This document shows positions 59,917-64,000 of a stretch of 64,000 nt of DNA, piece after piece. How positions within the stretch are numbered: position 1 is the stretch's first letter; each line of letters starts with the position of its first letter. A model generated the notes under the pieces. The model saw nothing but the letters and a program-made list of their open reading frames with translations, was not told the DNA's origin and did no database searches. The DNA comes from Variovorax gossypii (GTDB lineage: Bacteria; Pseudomonadota; Gammaproteobacteria; Burkholderiales; Burkholderiaceae_C). The position numbers and the translations under genes were made by a program. The DNA lies in NCBI RefSeq assembly GCF_003965815.1, contig NZ_RXOE01000001.1, positions 1,178,001-1,242,000 of the forward strand, given 5' to 3'.

Positions 59917-60936
59917 TCAGAGCCGGATCAGCTCCACCCGCCGGTTCTTCGCCCGCCCCGCCTCGCTGTCGTTGGGCGCCACCGGCTCCGAGGCACCCGC
60001 CCCGCGCGTGGTGAAGCGGCGCGGGTCCACTCCCGCCTTCACCAGTACCGCGATCACCGCCAGTGCCCGGCGTTTCGACAGGTCGTCGTTGTGCTTCGCC
60101 TCGCCCTGTGCATCGGTATGGCCCACCACCGACAGCTTCAGCGGCGGGTTGTTGCGCATCAGCTTGGTCATCTCGTCGAGCGTGGGCTGCGACTCGGGGC
60201 GGATCACGTCCTTGTCGAGGTCGAACAGGATGCCGTAGAGATTGACGCGCCCCGTCTCCGCCAGGCTCTTCTGCATGGCCGTGGCGTCGAGGAACACGAT
60301 CTTGTTCTCCTCCATCGCCTTGCTCTCCACCACCCGCACGAAGGCGTGGTTGCCGACGTCGGCGTTGTGCTCGGCCAGCGCGATGCTCGCGTAGACGGTG
60401 CCGGCGGGCCCGCTCTTCCTGGCCAGCAGGTAGCGGCCGCTCACGGCGAAATAGTTGCGCGCGTAGTCTCCGCGGCTGCCCAGGCGCGGCCATTCGGGGT
60501 CGTCGAAGGCCAGCGCGAAGTCGTAGGGCGTGGTGGAGTCCCCGCTGCCGGGGCGCGGCTTGTAGCAGGAGGCATTGGCGGTGCCGCAGCTGAACACGAT
60601 CTCGAAGCCCTTGGCCTTCAGGCTGGCCTCGTAGTTGCGCTGCACCTCGAGCAGCGAACGCTCCTTGGGCAGTTTGTAAAGGTAGAGCGTGACCTTGCCC
60701 TCGACCTTGAGCAGGTCGGGCTTGCCGCCGCCCCAGTTCTGGAACGGCTCCTTGATGAGGCCGACCTCGTCGTAGGCCGACGCCTTGTAGCCGTCGAGCA
60801 CCGAGCCTTCGTAGCGGCCGACCAGGGGATGGTCCTTGCCGGGCTCAGCGGCGGAAGTAGAGGCGCAGGCGCACAGCGACAGCAGGGTCGCGCCGGCCAG
60901 GCGGACAAGGGAGGCCACGAAGGCAGGCTGTTTCAT
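59917..60936 (-). CDS. OmpA-family outer membrane/peptidoglycan-associated protein
   Basis: 339 aa from ATG 60936. Signal region with CACAST suggests lipoprotein processing (Cys about residue 25, LCACA, not a strict lipobox). A DUF4892-like middle domain (LLKVEGKVTLYLYKLPKERS, LAEHNADVGNHAFVRVVESKAM) precedes the C-terminal OmpA domain: YGILFDLDKDVIRPESQPTLDEM and LSVVGHTDAQGEAKHNDDLSKRRA, with Asp and Arg contacts to diaminopimelate. Anchors the envelope to peptidoglycan; a pathway-specific role is unknown. Confidence 0.88.
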   Translation of the reverse strand: MKQPAFVASLVRLAGATLLSLCACASTSAAEPGKDHPLVGRYEGSVLDGYKASAYDEVGLIKEPFQNWGGGKPDLLKVEGKVTLYLYKLPKERSLLEVQRNYEASLKAKGFEIVFSCGTANASCYKPRPGSGDSTTPYDFALAFDDPEWPRLGSRGDYARNYFAVSGRYLLARKSGPAGTVYASIALAEHNADVGNHAFVRVVESKAMEENKIVFLDATAMQKSLAETGRVNLYGILFDLDKDVIRPESQPTLDEMTKLMRNNPPLKLSVVGHTDAQGEAKHNDDLSKRRALAVIAVLVKAGVDPRRFTTRGAGASEPVAPNDSEAGRAKNRRVELIRL

Positions 60937-61248
60937 CGGCAGGCCCGGACAGGAAATATGAAAAGGGAAAACCCGAGAAAGCGGAGAAGGCGGAAAAAGC
61001 GGGAGAAAACCCGCCCCGCTCCATGCTAGGCAGCGACGCCGCCGCTGTGCATTCGACGGACGGCCTATGCCATGCCCGCCCATCGCCTGCCTGCGCGCAT
61101 CCCCATGGATCGCCGGAATATCCGGGCAGGGACATAATTGCGCCCGGCCGCCGGGAGCGGGGGCTCCGGCCCCGCCACAGCGGGCCGAGTGGCGTCGGCG
61201 CTGGGCTGACGCATCCAACAAGAGTGACGTCCAAGGCAGAAGCGATCT
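60937..61248. other. 312-bp divergent gap between OmpA-type gene and histidine kinase
   Basis: Holds the divergent promoters. A purine-rich part (60975-61010: AAAGCGGAGAAGGCGGAAAA-type repeats) contains a short GCGGG-AGAAAA-CCCGC hairpin at 60999-61014. The part nearest the kinase is GC-rich with CCGGCCGCCGG and GGCTCCGGCCCC palindromes. No gene, tRNA or clear operator is recognised here. Confidence 0.5.
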
Positions 61249-63255
61249 ATGAAGCTGGGCAGCAAGAGCTGTTGGCGAGTCGGCCAGTTGATCGCGAAGT
61301 TGTTGCTGGCCGTCGCGCCGGCTCTCCTGCCATGCGCGAACGCCGCCGAGCCGGATGAGCCGGCCGGTCCGGCCGGCACGACACAGGCCTTCCCGCAGCG
61401 CGAAGGCGCGATCCACATCACCCGCGCCGAATTGCTCTCCGTCGTTGGCACCGGCTACACCGCGCCCCCGCCGCGCGTCGAGGACGCGAAGCTGCCCGCC
61501 GACGGCTGGAAGGCCATCGGCCTGCCCCACACGGTCGGGCGCGAACTGGTGCCCGACGGTGCCAGCGGCGCACGCACCGTCACGGACTGGTACCGCATCG
61601 ACCTGAGCCGGATGGCGCCCTCGAACGAGCCGCGCCTGCTCTACCTGCCGCGATGGAAGACGCTGGGCCAGATCGCCGTGTACGGCGACGGCGCCCTGCT
61701 CTACCAGTCGCACGGCAGCCCCATCCACAACGGCTACAACCATCCGCTGCTGCTGCCGCTGAACGCGACCGCCGGCACGCTGTCGCCACAGTCCGTACTG
61801 ATCCGCGTGGACCGCCTGCGCAACAGCGGCAGCGGCTTCTCGACCCTGTGGGTGGGCGACGAAGCCTCGCTGAGCTGGCGCTACCAGCTTCGCCAGCTGC
61901 TCCAGGTACAGCTGCCGTTCATGGGCAGCGCAGCCTTCCTGGCGGTCGGCGCATTCGCGTTCGCGGTGTGGCTGGGCAGGCGGCGCGAATCGCTCTACCT
62001 GCTGTTCTTCGCCATCTCGGCGATGGCTTTCCTGCGCACGCTGCACTACTACGCGGGCGGCAGCTACATCCCGATCTCGGACGACTGGTTCGAGTGGATG
62101 ACCGTCTCCAGCCTGCTCTGGCTGATCATCCTCATCCACCTGTTCCTGCAGCGCCTTCACCAGCAGCCCTCGGTCTGGCTGACGCGCATCTCGATCGGGC
62201 TGGTGCTGGCCTGCAACATCACGACGCTGCCCCACCTGTCGACGAAGATCGTCAACCTCTACCTGTTCACGCCGCTGCTCAACCTGGCGGTACTGCCCGT
62301 CGCGGTGCTGATCTTCACGGTCAACCTGCGCAAGTCGCTGCGCACGCAGCTGACCGAGGGGCAGCTGGTGGCGGGCTGGACGGTGTTCGCGGTGGCGCTC
62401 ACCTCCTACGACGGGCTGCTGCAGAACAACCTCGTCAGCCCTGAGAGCGTGTACATGTCTCCGTACGCGATCATCAGCCTGTTCTTCGTGTTCTCGTACA
62501 TCATGTTCCAGCGCTACACCGGTGCCTTCGCCGAGGTGGGCCGGCTGAACAAGGGCCTGGCCCAGCGCCTGCAGGCTCGCGAGGCCGAGCTGGAGCAGAG
62601 CTACCAGCGGCTGCGCGTGATCGAGAACCAGAACATGCTCAACGCCGAGCGCCGCCGCCTGATGCAGGACATGCACGATGGCCTGGGCTCCTCGCTCATC
62701 AGCGCGATCCGCTCGGTGGAAAGAGGCGCCATGACCGAGGCCGAGATTTCCCGCGTGCTGAAAGGCTGCATGGAAGACCTGCGGCTGGTGATCGACTCCA
62801 TGGAAAGCGTGGAGGCCGACCTGCTCCTGCTGCTGGCGACCATGCGCTTCCGCCTCGCGCCGCGCATCGAGAGCGCGGGAATCACGCTGCAGTGGGAAGT
62901 GCAGCCCGTGCCCAGCCTCCCCTGGCTCGACCCGGACGGCGCGCTGCACATCCTGCGCATCGTGCAGGAGTGCGTGGCCAACGTGCTGCGCCACACCCGG
63001 GCCACCACCATCTGCGTCAGCACCGCGACGGTCGACGACGGCGTATGCGTGGTCGTCGAGGACAACGGCGGGGGCTTCGACTTGCAGGAAGCCATGCGCC
63101 GTGGCGGCCGGGGCCTGCGCAACCAGCAGCGCCGCGCGCATGCGATCGGCGGCACGGTGGGCTGGCAGTCTGGCGCCAACGGAACTCGCTTCACGCTCTG
63201 GCTGCCGCTGCACCGCAAGGCCGAGACCGACAAGGCGGCCATCAGCACCTTCTGA
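61249..63255 (+). CDS. 7TMR-DISM sensor histidine kinase (NarL-type)
   Basis: 668 aa. Signal peptide (about 1-33), periplasmic sensor domain (about 34-220; DWYRIDLSRM, LYLPRWKTLGQIAVYGDG), seven membrane helices (about 225-430), coiled coil (LAQRLQAREAELEQSYQRL), HisKA_3 dimerisation with phospho-His in MQDMHDGLGSSLISAI, and C-terminal HATPase (VQECVANVLRHTRATTI, VVEDNGGGFD, GGRGLRNQQRRAHAIGG). Expected to signal to a NarL-type regulator, but none lies within the window to the right or left; its OmpA neighbour is divergent. Confidence 0.92.
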   Translation: MKLGSKSCWRVGQLIAKLLLAVAPALLPCANAAEPDEPAGPAGTTQAFPQREGAIHITRAELLSVVGTGYTAPPPRVEDAKLPADGWKAIGLPHTVGRELVPDGASGARTVTDWYRIDLSRMAPSNEPRLLYLPRWKTLGQIAVYGDGALLYQSHGSPIHNGYNHPLLLPLNATAGTLSPQSVLIRVDRLRNSGSGFSTLWVGDEASLSWRYQLRQLLQVQLPFMGSAAFLAVGAFAFAVWLGRRRESLYLLFFAISAMAFLRTLHYYAGGSYIPISDDWFEWMTVSSLLWLIILIHLFLQRLHQQPSVWLTRISIGLVLACNITTLPHLSTKIVNLYLFTPLLNLAVLPVAVLIFTVNLRKSLRTQLTEGQLVAGWTVFAVALTSYDGLLQNNLVSPESVYMSPYAIISLFFVFSYIMFQRYTGAFAEVGRLNKGLAQRLQAREAELEQSYQRLRVIENQNMLNAERRRLMQDMHDGLGSSLISAIRSVERGAMTEAEISRVLKGCMEDLRLVIDSMESVEADLLLLLATMRFRLAPRIESAGITLQWEVQPVPSLPWLDPDGALHILRIVQECVANVLRHTRATTICVSTATVDDGVCVVVEDNGGGFDLQEAMRRGGRGLRNQQRRAHAIGGTVGWQSGANGTRFTLWLPLHRKAETDKAAISTF

Positions 63256-63267
63256 GAAGCCGGCGGC

Positions 63268-64000
63268 TCAGAGGCCCGCGACGATCTGCTCGCGCAGCCA
63301 TCTGTGGGCCGGATCGCGGTGCCGGCGTTCGTGCCAGAGCATCGCCATCTCGTAGCCCGGCACCTCCAGCGGCGCCTCCACTACGCGCAGCCCGGACGCG
63401 CCGCGCGCCAGTCGCTCGGGCAGCATCGCGACCATGTCGGTGGCGGCCAGCGCCGACATCATGAAGAGAAAGTGCGGCACCGACAGCACCACGCGCCGCG
63501 TCAGCCCTCTTTCGGCGAGCGCCTCGTCGGTAGGCCCTGCGAAGCCGCCGCCGGCGAGCGAGACCACCACGTGCTCCAGCGCGCAGAACTGCGCGAGCGT
63601 CGGCCGCCGCTTCAGCCGCGGATGGCCCGCACGCCCGACCAGCACATAGCGCTCGTGGAACAGCACGCGCGCGTGCAGGCCGGGCGGCGCGCCCACGCTG
63701 GTGTGGAAGAACAGGTCGATCTCCCCGCTCTCGAGCTGCCGCGCCATGCGCGAAGGCACGGCCTCCACCACCGCCAGCCGCGTGTTCGGCGCGGCGGCGC
63801 GCAGCCCGGCCAGCGCCGGCAGCAGGATGGCTGACTCGGCGTAGTCGGCCGCGGCAACGCGCCAGGTGGTGCTCGCCTCGGCGGGGTCGAAGGGGCGCGT
63901 CGGCGCCACCGCACGGCCCAGCGCCTCCAGCGCCTCGCGCAGCGGCTCCCGCAGTTCATCGGCTCGCGCGGTGGGCCGCATGCCGCGCTGCGCGGGCAGC
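63268..64000 (-). CDS. LysR-family regulator, C-terminal fragment
   Basis: Open to the right edge, so the N-terminal HTH lies outside. The visible 244 residues form the LysR substrate-binding domain: WRVAAADYAESAILLPAL, ESGEIDLFFHTS, HERYVLVGRAGHPRL and SALAATDMVAMLPERLA. This pattern resembles LysR proteins acting on aromatic catabolism (NodD/DntR-like), but specificity cannot be called. The frame continues beyond 63981 (an internal ATG). Confidence 0.88.
   Translation of the reverse strand, partial: LPAQRGMRPTARADELREPLREALEALGRAVAPTRPFDPAEASTTWRVAAADYAESAILLPALAGLRAAAPNTRLAVVEAVPSRMARQLESGEIDLFFHTSVGAPPGLHARVLFHERYVLVGRAGHPRLKRRPTLAQFCALEHVVVSLAGGGFAGPTDEALAERGLTRRVVLSVPHFLFMMSALAATDMVAMLPERLARGASGLRVVEAPLEVPGYEMAMLWHERRHRDPAHRWLREQIVAGL

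Overview
The window reads as chromosome of a GC-rich betaproteobacterium, most likely of the Comamonadaceae and close to Variovorax. This is inferred from gene content (isc operon ending in hscBA-fdx, intracellular PHB depolymerase, propionyl-CoA operon, DUF2145, many solo regulators and exporters), codon bias, and a GC-rich intergenic repeat (7692-7753) of a type I associate with that family. No CRISPR array, integrase, transposase or prophage is visible. Coding density is very high and most genes sit in short, overlapping operons.

Layout. 1-5540: end of an M3 oligopeptidase, a secreted glutaredoxin-like protein, rpiA/pyrD back to back, an envelope pair (DUF883 and holin-like), an LhgO-type flavin oxidase and a 40-aa acidic proline-rich peptide gene missed by length cut-offs. 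5758-6887: a leaderless zinc amidase overlapping a lipoprotein gene, then a bidirectional terminator and tRNA-Val(CAC). 6963-13367: dnaQ and the complete iscRSUA-hscBA-fdx operon with a candidate IscR operator. 13441-21263: uvrB, an aromatic/aspartate aminotransferase, phaZ with a histone-H1-like tail, a soluble RnfB-like ferredoxin, LysE and EamA exporters and an Lrp regulator. 21253-30899: a propionyl-CoA to succinyl-CoA operon (mutase, GNAT, MeaB, carboxylase beta and alpha, biotin synthase, VOC protein) with a divergent GntR regulator.

30910-34783: a TetR gene diverges, across two GTAC-centred palindromes, from six tightly linked genes for envelope or secreted proteins (DUF3313 lipoprotein, 49-aa basic protein, Ser-rich exported protein, DUF2145, small lipoprotein) ending in an OmpR-type regulator with a degenerate acidic pocket. 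This is the strongest candidate for an undescribed system. 34780-40409: IclR, dusA, an acyl-CoA ligase/NTF2-like/TetR set and a receiver-only protein.

40425-50859: a GntR regulator with two apparent winged helices faces, across a 13-bp perfect inverted repeat, a catabolic operon (class III transaminase, C45 Ntn-hydrolase, peptide-type ABC importer with fused ATPases), followed by a secreted CxxCH protein. 50879-54116: MHS transporter, class II aldolase and divergent AraC. 54165-55865: a two-Cys OhrR-like MarR gene and a Tat-exported haloperoxidase share matching palindromes. 55928-64000: CPA1 antiporter, acetolactate-synthase-type enzyme with divergent Lrp, OmpA-type protein, 7TM histidine kinase and a truncated LysR gene.

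Starts were chosen by ribosome binding sites, overlaps and family length. Functions are read from motifs only; no database search was possible.
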